This document shows positions 26,401 through 34,698 of a DNA stretch of 64,000 nt, piece after piece. Source of the stretch: Ferrimonas lipolytica (GTDB taxonomy: Bacteria > Pseudomonadota > Gammaproteobacteria > Enterobacterales > Shewanellaceae). A program made the position numbers and the translations under genes. The stretch's first letter is position 1; each line of letters starts with the position of its first letter. The notes below the pieces were generated by a model that was not told the DNA's origin, ran no database searches, and saw only the letters and a list, made by a program, of their open reading frames with translations. Location: NCBI RefSeq assembly GCF_012295575.1, contig NZ_CP051180.1:248001-312000 (forward strand), in the 5' to 3' direction.

Positions 26401-27675
26401 TTAGCGCTTTTTGCGTGCGCGCAAGCTTTTCTCTGCAGCAGACTGAGAGTTGCTGCGATCTTCGCTGGCGTTGTTGCGACGCCCTTGCTTGTTAACGTAG
26501 CGCTTTTTATTACGTACGTCGTGCAACAGGTTGTTGCGATCCGCTACTTCGTAACCCGCTTGGGTGATGCGATGAATGTGCTGGCCAATCAATTGTTCAA
26601 TCTGAGCGATCGAAAGCTCCTCGTCACGACCCACCAAGGAGACCGCATGACCACGTTGACCAGCACGACCGGTACGGCCGATGCGGTGAACGTAATCTTC
26701 CGCTAAGAATGGTACGTCGAAGTTAACTACATAGGGTAAACCAATGATGTCGAGGCCACGGGCAGCAACATCGGTTGCCACCAGAATACGGGCTTTGCCC
26801 TCTTTGAACTCAGCTAAGGCGCGGCGACGGCTGCTTTGGTTTTTGTCACCATGACAAACCACGGTAGGCAGGCCGTTAAGGTTTAGCTCCTTAACAACGT
26901 TGTCTGCGGTCTCTTTGTAGTTACAGAATACCATTACCTGACGCCAGTTCTTGCGACCGATAAGCTCGGATAACAGCTCCAGTTTGCGCTCGTCGTCGGC
27001 GGGATAGAGCACGTGAGATACCGTATCGGCAGTGGAATTTTGCTCGGCAACGGCTACTTCAACAGGGTTAGACAGGCTTTGTTTACACAGCTGCTTCATT
27101 GCTGGTGGGTAGGTCGCGGAAAACAACATGGTTTGACGCTGAGCGGGTACTAAGCTGAATAAACGCTTTAGTTCACCGGCAAAGCCCATATCGAGCATGC
27201 GGTCGGCTTCATCTAAAACCACGTGTTCGACACTGCCCATGGCGATGTTGCCTTCGGCGATGTGCTCAAGCAGGCGACCAGGGGTCGCGATCAACAGATC
27301 AACACCTTGTTGCAATGCCTTAGTTTGACTCGCCATCTTGACGCCGCCATAGATTGTAGCGATGGACAGGTCTAGGTACTTGGCGTACGCCGCCGCGTTG
27401 GCACCAATTTGGGCGGCCAATTCGCGGGTTGGCGCCAGTACTAAGGCACGACAGTTAAACTTGCGCGTGGTCTTCGGGCTGTCCGCTAATTGCTGCAGGA
27501 TCGGCAGAGCGAAGGCGGCGGTTTTACCTGTACCAGTCTGGGCGTTGGCCAGAATGTCACGGCCTTTGCGCGCTGCTGGGATCGCACGACGCTGAACCGG
27601 GGTCATTTTTTCGTAGCCACATTCAGCAACGGCGCGGACAATCTCGGGGCAAAAACCTTGTGATGCAAAACTCAT
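26401..27675 (-). CDS. rhlE: DEAD-box RNA helicase, RhlE family
   Basis: ATP-dependent RNA helicase, 424 residues. Motifs in order: Q-motif region GYEKMTPVQRRAIP, motif I AQTGTGKTAAFALP, Ia PTRELAAQI, Ib TPGRLLEHI, II DEAD, III SATYPP, then IV-VI in the second domain ending YVHRIGRTGRAGQRG. The basic, low-complexity C-terminal tail (RNNASEDRSNSQSAAEKSLRARKKR) suits RNA binding. RhlE-type proteins act in ribosome assembly and RNA decay. Stands alone, with a terminator 27 bases past the stop. Confidence 0.93.
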   Translation of the reverse strand: MSFASQGFCPEIVRAVAECGYEKMTPVQRRAIPAARKGRDILANAQTGTGKTAAFALPILQQLADSPKTTRKFNCRALVLAPTRELAAQIGANAAAYAKYLDLSIATIYGGVKMASQTKALQQGVDLLIATPGRLLEHIAEGNIAMGSVEHVVLDEADRMLDMGFAGELKRLFSLVPAQRQTMLFSATYPPAMKQLCKQSLSNPVEVAVAEQNSTADTVSHVLYPADDERKLELLSELIGRKNWRQVMVFCNYKETADNVVKELNLNGLPTVVCHGDKNQSSRRRALAEFKEGKARILVATDVAARGLDIIGLPYVVNFDVPFLAEDYVHRIGRTGRAGQRGHAVSLVGRDEELSIAQIEQLIGQHIHRITQAGYEVADRNNLLHDVRNKKRYVNKQGRRNNASEDRSNSQSAAEKSLRARKKR

Positions 27676-27923
27676 AAGCAGACAGATAGCCTAAAAAACG
27701 GGGTTGCATATCATACAGGATAAACCTTGCCTTGATAAGACTGGTGGTTATTTCATTTTTGTCGGTTAAATGAGCAGCGTTCGCGGTTATTACTTAAGGG
27801 GTAACAAGGAAGTTTTGTGATATTAAACTTATACTTACTTCACACTGTGGTCGTTGAGGTGTCGCTGGGGTTAAGGCGTTCGTGCGATCATAACTGACAT
27901 ATAAAATGAATCTTACGGTAGTT

Positions 27924-29252
27924 ATGAAATATCTATTTTCGTTGGCGTTGAGTTTTTTGCTGCTCGGCTGCAATCAAAGTGAAGCACAAAAAGTTGACCA
28001 ACCCGCCACTTTGGAACCTTTAGCGAGCTGGGAGTCAACCAGTGGCAACGATGAACGCCAAGATATGTTGGCGCTACGTCCGCAGCTTATCGTGCTTTGG
28101 TCTGGTTCTGGCTATGACAAACAGTTTAACACTCCTCGTGGTCACCAGTTTGCAATGAAAGACGTGACCAACGTGCTGCGCACCGGTGACGGTGAGTACT
28201 CCGCTAGTTGTTGGAGCTGTAAAGGGCCGGCTGCACCTGCGATGATGGAACAGTTTGGCGAAAACGGTTTCGGTGCTAAGACCTTTGCTGAGGTTGGTCA
28301 CAACATGGATGTGTCGGTTGGTTGTGATGATTGCCACACCGAAGATCAGCAAGGGTTGCAGATTGCTCGCCCTTTCGCACAAAAGGCGATGGCTAAGATA
28401 CAACAGGATTTCGATAAGCAAAATCCGGCCTGGCAGGGCGCACAGACCTGTGGTCAGTGTCACGTCACTTACTACTTCCAGCCGGAGCAAGAGAATCGCG
28501 TTAACATTCCGTGGATCTTCGGCAGCGACGCCGATGCCATCGAGAAGTACTACGATACCCGTCGTTTTTACGATTGGATCCATCCGCTCTCTGGTGCGCC
28601 AATGGTGAAAGCTCGCCACCCTGAGTACGAACACTGGAGCCGCAGTATTCATGCCAAGCAGGACGTAACCTGTGTCTCTTGTCATATGCCAAAGAAAGTT
28701 GATGAGAATGGTCGTGAATTCCACAGCCACAACACCGGTAACGTGATGGATAATTTCGATAGCGTTTGTGCCAGCTGCCACGTTAGCAAAGATGAGTTGG
28801 TTGGTACCTTAGCTAAGCGTAAGCAGCAGATCGACGATGCCCGTAGCGAAGTTGAAAAACTACTGGTAAAAGCTCATGCGGAAGCCGGTGCCCTATGGCG
28901 TTCTGGCTTAAGCCAAACCCAGTTAAGCCCAGTGCTGATGGATATCCGTCACTCTCAGTGGCGTTGGGACTTTGCGGTTTCGTCTCATGGTGTACATGCG
29001 CACAACCCGAAAGAGGGATTGGAGCTGTTGCGAGTTGCCAAACGCCAAGCGCAGGAAGCCCGTGCCAAGCTGCAGGTAATGTTGTCTCAGAATCCTGAGG
29101 TCAACGTGGAATACCCTGATATCTCTTCCAAAGCGGCAGCTCATGCAGCTACAGGTATGGATATCGAAGCGCTCGAAAAGCAGAAGCAACAGTTTTTGAA
29201 TGAACAAGTGCGCGGCAAGTGGCCGGGCTGGAAGCAGGTAAAGGCTGAGTAA
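27924..29252 (+). CDS. nrfA: ammonia-forming cytochrome c nitrite reductase, predicted lipoprotein
   Basis: Reduces nitrite to ammonium with six electrons in the periplasm. Five heme sites are seen: CWSCK (Lys-ligated catalytic heme, residues about 96-100), then CDDCH, CGQCH, CVSCH and CASCH. The LNLWSGSGYD/RGHQFAMKD region and the DIRHSQWRWDFAVSSHGVHAHNPKEGLELL helix are typical of NrfA. I start at the ATG at 27924, giving MKYLFSLALSFLLLGCNQSEAQ; LLLGC is a good lipobox, so this NrfA is probably membrane-anchored, unlike the soluble signal-cleaved form known in Shewanella and E. coli. No nrfBCD or partner gene is adjacent. I saw no convincing FNR box. Confidence 0.93.
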   Translation: MKYLFSLALSFLLLGCNQSEAQKVDQPATLEPLASWESTSGNDERQDMLALRPQLIVLWSGSGYDKQFNTPRGHQFAMKDVTNVLRTGDGEYSASCWSCKGPAAPAMMEQFGENGFGAKTFAEVGHNMDVSVGCDDCHTEDQQGLQIARPFAQKAMAKIQQDFDKQNPAWQGAQTCGQCHVTYYFQPEQENRVNIPWIFGSDADAIEKYYDTRRFYDWIHPLSGAPMVKARHPEYEHWSRSIHAKQDVTCVSCHMPKKVDENGREFHSHNTGNVMDNFDSVCASCHVSKDELVGTLAKRKQQIDDARSEVEKLLVKAHAEAGALWRSGLSQTQLSPVLMDIRHSQWRWDFAVSSHGVHAHNPKEGLELLRVAKRQAQEARAKLQVMLSQNPEVNVEYPDISSKAAAHAATGMDIEALEKQKQQFLNEQVRGKWPGWKQVKAE

Positions 29253-29294
29253 GCTAAAGCAGTTAATGTCATCAGTTGATGCGACAACGAAAAC

Positions 29295-29325
29295 CGCCAA
29301 TGGAATTGCCGTTGGCGTTTTTTTT
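29295..29325 (+). terminator. intrinsic terminator of nrfA
   Basis: CGCCAA/TTGGCG arms followed by eight T, 42 bases past the stop. A repeat-like end begins at the very next base. Confidence 0.8.
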
Positions 29326-29400
29326 GGCAGTGTCGTAGTTATCGCCCTAGTCGTGAAAACAAACTCACACAGTGTGAGTTTGTGAACAACTAAGTTATAC
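29326..29400. repeat. probable remnant of the MITE-like repeat (copy G)
   Basis: GGCAGTGTCGTAGTTA begins directly after the nrfA terminator T-run and differs by one base from the GGCTGTGTCGTAGTTA left end of the family. About 60 bases on, AACAACTAAGTTATAC resembles the other end (AACAACACTTAGTTGGTAC). The middle is lost or replaced by the palindrome described separately. Confidence 0.45.
29359..29383. repeat. 25-base near-perfect palindrome
   Basis: 12-base arms ACAAACTCACAC and GTGTGAGTTTGT around a single A, between the convergent nrfA and REC-REC-GGDEF genes. No T-run follows, so it may be a protein site, or a cruciform-prone relic inside the repeat remnant. Confidence 0.5.
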
Positions 29401-30681
29401 CATTGTGCTCCCAGCAGCACAGCGATCGCTAACAATCTGGTTACGACCACGATGCTTGGCTTGATAAAGGAACTGATCGGCGCGGTTAAGCTGTTGCTCA
29501 AGGCTGATGTCCCACTCATCGGTAACGCCAGCACTAAAGTGGACGGTAATGTCGTTGTCGGTGGTTTTGACCGGTTTATCGGCCAATACTTGACGTAGTG
29601 TATCCAGCAAGATATGAGCTCGCTCAGAGTCGATCCCCGGCATTAGTACGAAGAACTCTTCTCCTCCAGCTCTGGCTAACAAAAAACGGCTTAGGCCCTT
29701 CTTTAGGACTCGAGCTAGCCCCTGCAACACCATGTCACCGGCTTGGTGACCGTAGTTGTCGTTAACCTGCTTAAAATGATCAACGTCGATGACAGCAACT
29801 GATACAGGTAACTGTTGCTTGTGGCTTTGCTCCAGCAGTTGCCGGCCTTTATCGAAGAAGTAGCGTCGATTAAATAGCCCAGTCATGGCATCGATATTGG
29901 CGTTATCGCGCATCAATTGGATCCGCTCTATCGATTCCATATTGTGGTTAACGCGGCAATAGAACTCTTCATGGCAGAACGGTTTATGCAGAAAATCATT
30001 GGCACCAAACTTGATAAATTTGGCTGATAAACTGGTCTCTCCTGCGCTGGATAGGCCAATGATGCACAGATCATCATAGTCGTACTTGCGGCGAAGGTGT
30101 TGCACCAGCGTCAAGCCATCTAACTCGGGCATCTGATAGCCGGTGATCACTAAACGAATATTGGGGTTATTGGCTATGAGTGCAAGCGCCTGTTTGCCAT
30201 GTTCTGCCTGTTCTACGTTGAAGAGGTGACGCCGCAGTAACGATGAGATCATGCTACGAATAGTAGCTGAGTCATCAACCACTAATACCGTTTGTTGGGT
30301 GTTGTTATCGATCCTTAGGACCAGTGACAGCGCCAGTTGATAGGAGTGTCGACCCTCTTTAGTGATGAAGTCGACTACCCCCTTGCTCTGCAATGCTTCT
30401 CGCCGTTCATTGTCGTAGCTGCCGGTGAGCACAATGGTTGGGAGGTTGTGGCTTAAGGTGAGATCAACCACCTCGCCGTCCGCAGCATCCGGTAAGTTTA
30501 GATCGACGATGGCGGCAAACAGCTGGTGGTCAAATTGGTCTAGCACCACGACAGCTTCGGCCATGTTAGTACAGAAAATGGCTTCAATACGAGGCTGATT
30601 TTTTATCAGGTGTTGAAGCACCTTAGTAACAGTTTTGCTGTCTTCGACAATCAGTATTTTTTTACGCACCGATGACTCCAT
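29395..30681 (-). CDS. REC-REC-GGDEF response regulator (diguanylate cyclase)
   Basis: 428 residues: REC1 at about 8-120 with phosphoacceptor Asp60 (AAIVDLNLPDAADG), REC2 at about 131-245, and GGDEF at about 262-425. The GGDEF motif is AGGEEF (339-343), so cyclase activity is plausible, and the domain starts NIDAMTGLFNRRYFF as usual. There is no RxxD inhibitory site upstream of GGEEF. In REC2 the acceptor position reads VITGYQMPELDG, with Gly181 where Asp is expected, so REC2 should not be phosphorylated; its acidic pair VVDDSATIRS and KPF Lys are intact. Makes or senses c-di-GMP signals. Monocistronic. Confidence 0.9.
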   Translation of the reverse strand: MESSVRKKILIVEDSKTVTKVLQHLIKNQPRIEAIFCTNMAEAVVVLDQFDHQLFAAIVDLNLPDAADGEVVDLTLSHNLPTIVLTGSYDNERREALQSKGVVDFITKEGRHSYQLALSLVLRIDNNTQQTVLVVDDSATIRSMISSLLRRHLFNVEQAEHGKQALALIANNPNIRLVITGYQMPELDGLTLVQHLRRKYDYDDLCIIGLSSAGETSLSAKFIKFGANDFLHKPFCHEEFYCRVNHNMESIERIQLMRDNANIDAMTGLFNRRYFFDKGRQLLEQSHKQQLPVSVAVIDVDHFKQVNDNYGHQAGDMVLQGLARVLKKGLSRFLLARAGGEEFFVLMPGIDSERAHILLDTLRQVLADKPVKTTDNDITVHFSAGVTDEWDISLEQQLNRADQFLYQAKHRGRNQIVSDRCAAGSTMV

Positions 30682-30774
30682 TCTGGTGGAACAAATCGTT
30701 AACTAGGTTAACAGATTTCAATCACTTGGTTAAGTTGGTGTTTCACCTTGGCGGCTGCCTGATGGGCAACTATT

Positions 30775-31066
30775 GGCTGTGTACCAACTAAGTAATGTTC
30801 TTTTTAATACTGATAAAGCACCGAGTTGGCGAGTGTTGATACAAGGGCAAAGCACTACCGCAGTTGCTCTTCTGCCACATTGGAGCAGTTCAGCGAAGCG
30901 TTGTGGACGGCGGCCTAAGGCAAAGGGGGACTCCAAAGGGGGCGAAGCTCCTCCCTAATGCATACCAGAATGTGCCGTCGCCACCACGACATAGTCCCCT
31001 AAAAGCACTGAAATCGGTGAAGCCGAAAGCTTAAGATAAACTTCAACAGCTAACTACGACACAGCC
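30775..31066 (-). mobile_element. MITE-like repeat, copy C (292 bp, reversed)
   Basis: Reverse-oriented copy: GGCTGTGTACCAACTAAG at the left, GACACAGCC at the right. Flanks (ACTATT and CTTAATT) do not match as a target duplication. Lies between the 5' end of the REC-REC-GGDEF gene and the FlhB-like gene; no terminator abuts it. The surrounding 510-base gap holds nothing else that I can support. Confidence 0.82.
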
Positions 31067-31192
31067 CTTAATTGAGGCGTTAATGATGCCGACTGGGATT
31101 ATTAATAACCTCACTGTGGCGCCAACATTGTCGGTATATGAAGCGCGGCGGCAGCCTTGGTTAACACTTGAAGGCATTAGCCAACATTGGGA

Positions 31193-31504
31193 CTAAACTT
31201 CAGTATCGATGCTGTCGTGCAGCTGCTGCCACTGCTCAGGAAAGCGGCCATCTATCAAATAGGCATAGGCAATTAACTCGGCGATGATGCGATAAAGCTC
31301 TGGTGGGATCTGTTGGCCTAATTCGAGCTTGGCCAACATCTCTGCCAGTTGGGGATTGTGGTGCACTAACACGCCACTCGCTTGGGCCAGATGCTTTATT
31401 TGTTGCGCCATCTCGTTGACGCCGCTGGCGGTAACGGTAGGGGCGTTGGGTTGGTTATATTTGAGCGCTACTGCCTTGGTCGGAGCAGCTTTGTTATCGT
31501 CCAT
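31193..31504 (-). CDS. FlhB C-terminal-like (FhlB) protein
   Basis: 103 residues resembling only the cytoplasmic autocleaving domain of FlhB/YscU-type export proteins: AVALKYNQPNAPTVTASGVNEMAQQIKHLAQASGVLVHHNPQLAEMLAKLELGQQIPPELYRIIAELIAYAYLI. The NPTH cleavage motif of true FlhB is absent; the position reads QPNAP. It overlaps the 3' end of the FliK-like gene by 11 bases, so both form one transcription unit. Such orphan FlhB-tails travel with FliK-like proteins in several gammaproteobacteria; role in flagellar export is inferred. Confidence 0.8.
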   Translation of the reverse strand: MDDNKAAPTKAVALKYNQPNAPTVTASGVNEMAQQIKHLAQASGVLVHHNPQLAEMLAKLELGQQIPPELYRIIAELIAYAYLIDGRFPEQWQQLHDSIDTEV

Positions 31505-32537
31505 AATGCTGTTCCGGTTGGCTTAGATTGGTGGTTATTTTGGCTTGACGGCAGTGCAGCTGTGCCAAGGGTAACCCGCTGACGGTTAAGCGTTGTTGCA
31601 GGGCCGCTAAGTGCTGCTGTGCCGCTTCGGTTAAGCTATGGCTTGAGCACAGCAGCTCCAATGTGAACTCGCCATCTTGCCAGCGGACGTTACCGCGTAA
31701 TACGCCCAGCTCTAACTCAAATTGCAGTGCCAATAACCAGCTTGGTTGTTTGGCGTCATTGTGACTGCGATATTGTTTCAAACTAAGTTGCAGCTGCCTC
31801 TGTTGCTGCTGCTGTTGATAGGGCAAGGCAAGGTAAAGTTGGGCCTGTTCTGGGTCTGCTTGGCTCTGCTGCTGGTATTGATGTAGCGCTTTTACTAGCT
31901 CAGATAAGCTGCTGTGGGGCTCAAATTGGCTCAGCCATTGTCGCGCCAAATTACCCAAAGGTCCCTCCAGCTTGCTGTCGAATGGGAATCGTCCAATCTG
32001 TGCTATCGCCGCGGCCAAGGCCGATGGCTGTGCCAATTGCGCCAAGCTCGGCAGCGATAGACTGCTTAGCGTCGGTTGGGTGTGAGTTAAGTTAGGGTTG
32101 CTGGCGGCAATTGGTATTAACTGGATTGGTTGCCCAACCTGAAACAACCGTAATTGCTGTTGATGCCGTTGTACCAACCATTGCCCTAGCGGTAACGCTA
32201 CTGCTAATGATATGGTGCTGCCCGCTAATACCAGTTGGGCAGTGCTTGCGCTGGTTATTTGCACTGGAATAAGTGTTTGAGGATTGGGCAATTGTTGCGT
32301 GAGCAACTGCTGTTGTTGCGGTGCCAATTGCGGTATTGAAAAAGTTGTTTTGAGCTTTAACGGCCGTAACGACTGTTCGCCGTTAGCAAGGTAGGGACCG
32401 GCGGTTGCTGGTACCTGAAATAGCTGCTTGTTGGTACCAAGCTGCAGTTGGCCGTGGTGAATGTTGGTCGCGGCTAGTGTCACCTTTGCGCTATTGCTAG
32501 CAAAATTAGGTGCAGATACCACTGCTTTGATTTCCAT
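31494..32537 (-). CDS. FliK-like flagellar hook-length control protein
   Basis: 347 residues, Gln/Leu-rich and low-complexity in the first 250 (LPNPQTLIPVQITSASTAQLVLAG and many LQQQ runs), then a C-terminal block WLLALQFELELGVLRGNVRWQDGEFTLELLCSSHSLTEAAQQHLAALQQRLTVSGLPLAQLHC that matches the FliK C-terminal fold. Paired with the FlhB-tail gene downstream. Possibly an accessory type III export control protein; main flagellar genes are not in this window. Assignment from domain shape and context, moderate. Confidence 0.65.
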   Translation of the reverse strand: MEIKAVVSAPNFASNSAKVTLAATNIHHGQLQLGTNKQLFQVPATAGPYLANGEQSLRPLKLKTTFSIPQLAPQQQQLLTQQLPNPQTLIPVQITSASTAQLVLAGSTISLAVALPLGQWLVQRHQQQLRLFQVGQPIQLIPIAASNPNLTHTQPTLSSLSLPSLAQLAQPSALAAAIAQIGRFPFDSKLEGPLGNLARQWLSQFEPHSSLSELVKALHQYQQQSQADPEQAQLYLALPYQQQQQQRQLQLSLKQYRSHNDAKQPSWLLALQFELELGVLRGNVRWQDGEFTLELLCSSHSLTEAAQQHLAALQQRLTVSGLPLAQLHCRQAKITTNLSQPEQHYGR

Positions 32538-32700
32538 AGAATTCTATACTTATCCAGTAGAACCTATGCAGTAGGTTCTGGTTAATGACTACGCTATGAC
32601 CAATGTTTGTTGTAGTTAAATCGCAATCAAATTCAGTTCTACAACAAAGACGTTGACTTTGTATCGGCACAATGATGCAAAGAGTTTAGGAGGAACATAG

Positions 32701-33450
32701 ATGCTAAGAGCATTAGGGTGTCTGCTGTTACTACTCGCCAGTAACTCGCTGTACGCGGAAGAAGAGACTATCGTAGATGGGGATCCGCGCGATCCGTACG
32801 AGTCATTTAACCGTGCCATGTGGGCATTCAACTATGAGTTTTTAGATCCTGTCTTAGTTCGTCCAACCGTACACGCCTACGACGATTACGTACCAGAGTT
32901 AGTTAAAGACTCTATCGGTAGCTTCCTTGATAACCTCGATACGCCGTTTACCGCAGTGAATAATCTGTTGCAGTGGAAACCTAAGCAGGCGGGCATCGAA
33001 ACGCTGCGCTTCACCATCAACACTACGGTTGGTATTTTGGGCCTATTTGATGTTGCCAGCGATATGGGGTTACCCGCTCACCAACGCGAAGAGTTTGGTG
33101 AGGTGATGGAGCAAGCCAATCTTGGTAATGGCCCCTATTTGATGCTGCCGTTCTTCGGCCCGACGACCGTCCGCGATGAGGTTGGCGACTATGTAGATCG
33201 TATGTATCCGCCCCTGTCGACGCTATCCATATGGCAAGACGTGGGTCGCTGGGCCTTAGATGGTGTAAATACTCGCGCCGCGCTGCGTGAACAGGAAGCA
33301 TTAATTGACGAGTCACTTGACCCTTATGCCTTTGCTCGTGAGGCATATTTTCAATTATTGGAGTACGATGTTCTCGACGGAGAGCTACCACAACAAGACG
33401 AAGAATCTGATGAGTGGCTTGACGACTATTTAGACGAGATAGACCAATAA
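32701..33450 (+). CDS. mlaA: MlaA (VacJ) phospholipid-transport protein
   Basis: Outer-membrane partner of the Mla pathway that removes phospholipid from the outer leaflet. 249 residues: DPYESFNRAMWAFNYEFLDPVLVRPTVHAYDDYVP, the MlaA opening block, then FINTTVGILGLFDVASDMGLPAHQREEFGEVMEQANLGNGPYLMLPFFGPTTVRDEVGDYVD. The N-terminal MLRALGCLLLLLASNSLYA reads as an ordinary signal peptide cut before EEET; no Cys follows a lipobox, whereas MlaA is usually a lipoprotein. Acidic tail. Stop and next ATG overlap (TAATG) with the RssB-like gene. Confidence 0.9.
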   Translation: MLRALGCLLLLLASNSLYAEEETIVDGDPRDPYESFNRAMWAFNYEFLDPVLVRPTVHAYDDYVPELVKDSIGSFLDNLDTPFTAVNNLLQWKPKQAGIETLRFTINTTVGILGLFDVASDMGLPAHQREEFGEVMEQANLGNGPYLMLPFFGPTTVRDEVGDYVDRMYPPLSTLSIWQDVGRWALDGVNTRAALREQEALIDESLDPYAFAREAYFQLLEYDVLDGELPQQDEESDEWLDDYLDEIDQ

Positions 33451-34580
33451 TGAACTCGTTCGGAGTGGCTATGGGGTTAGATGGAATTAATGTGCTGATC
33501 GTCGAAGACGATCCGGTATTTCGCCAATTGATTGGCGATTATTGTCGCAAACAAGGGATGAATATCGATGAAGCGGAAGATGGCCAAGTTGGCTTAGAAC
33601 GCTTTGCCGCTAACCGTCCTGACTTGATGCTGGTGGATCTGTCGATGCCGCGCATGGGCGGACAAGAGTTTCTTGCTGAGCTCGCAAGTTTAGCGCCGGA
33701 AGTACCATCGATTGTTATCACCGGTAATAAAGCGATGTCTGATGTGGTTGACGCTTTGCGGCACGGCGCTTGGGATTACCTAATGAAACCGCTGACGGAT
33801 CTACACATTCTGCATAATGCGATGACCGACTGTTTGCGGGAGTCTGGTGGTATTGAAGCCAATACCAGCTTGCCAGAACCAACCCTCAAACCAACTGAAT
33901 CCTTTACCTTAAACGACAATTACGACGCATTGCGAAACGATCCTCATACCGCTCAGTTGGTGCAGGCACAGCTGTTTCCAGCACCAGAGCTGCATGGGAT
34001 GCGTTGTCATTTCGGTTATAGCCTCTATAAGTGTGAGCCGGTCAGTGATCGTCTATGTGACGGCTTTGAAGCGGATAACGACCATTTCTGTACTTACTTG
34101 GCTCATATTAGCCCAGAAAGCACTGCTAATGCCTTTGTGAGCGTGTTGATCCGCAGCTTCTTCAACCAGAAATTGAAGCGCTATCGTCAAGGTGGCAGTA
34201 CCGCGATTCTTGAACCGTATAGCATGCTTTGTTATCTCAATGAGCAGTTGGTTAAGTCTGGCTTAAATTGTTCAATCGAGATTGTCTACGTGGTGCTTGA
34301 TCAGCGTAGTAAACGGATCTCAATGGCACGTTGTGGCAGCAACATCAAGGCGTACTTACGCACCGACGATACCTTGTCGCCATTATTGATGGCCGACACC
34401 ACTGCGCTTGGCGTAGGCTCGGATATTGAGCCGAGCAGCCATTTTCGTAGCTTAGAGCAGGATCAGGCGTTAGCGTTGTTGGAAGGCAGTAATCAAGCTC
34501 GACAAGATCTGCTCAACGGCGATTTTTCTGGCGTAAACCAGGCACTTGATGGTGGTTCTGGGCTGCAGCTGCGGGTCTGA
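33450..34580 (+). CDS. response regulator with C-terminal phosphatase-like domain (RssB-like)
   Basis: 376 residues. REC domain at about 14-130 with Asp63 (LMLVDLSMPRMGG) and the conserved Lys in YLMKPLTD; then a linker and a degenerate PP2C/SpoIIE-like domain from about 180 (LVQAQLFPAPELHGMRCHFGYSLYKCEPVSDRLCDGFEADN). This is the architecture of RssB, the adaptor that delivers RpoS to ClpXP. The phosphatase metal residues look incomplete. Overlaps mlaA by one base. RssB role is inferred from architecture; other phosphatase-type regulators share it. Confidence 0.7.
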   Translation: MNSFGVAMGLDGINVLIVEDDPVFRQLIGDYCRKQGMNIDEAEDGQVGLERFAANRPDLMLVDLSMPRMGGQEFLAELASLAPEVPSIVITGNKAMSDVVDALRHGAWDYLMKPLTDLHILHNAMTDCLRESGGIEANTSLPEPTLKPTESFTLNDNYDALRNDPHTAQLVQAQLFPAPELHGMRCHFGYSLYKCEPVSDRLCDGFEADNDHFCTYLAHISPESTANAFVSVLIRSFFNQKLKRYRQGGSTAILEPYSMLCYLNEQLVKSGLNCSIEIVYVVLDQRSKRISMARCGSNIKAYLRTDDTLSPLLMADTTALGVGSDIEPSSHFRSLEQDQALALLEGSNQARQDLLNGDFSGVNQALDGGSGLQLRV

Positions 34581-34698
34581 TTTCCAACTAATTTTTGCCA
34601 AATATCTCCCACCTTATGGGTTTGGTGCCATGCTTTTAACGTCGGTGAGTGGATAGCTTATCGGCGTTATTTCGTTAACAACGACATGGAGTATCGCC

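Noticed and set aside
27700-27923. FNR box upstream of nrfA
   Set aside because: Only half sites such as TTGAT at about 27734 or TTGTG, without a matching second half at the right spacing.
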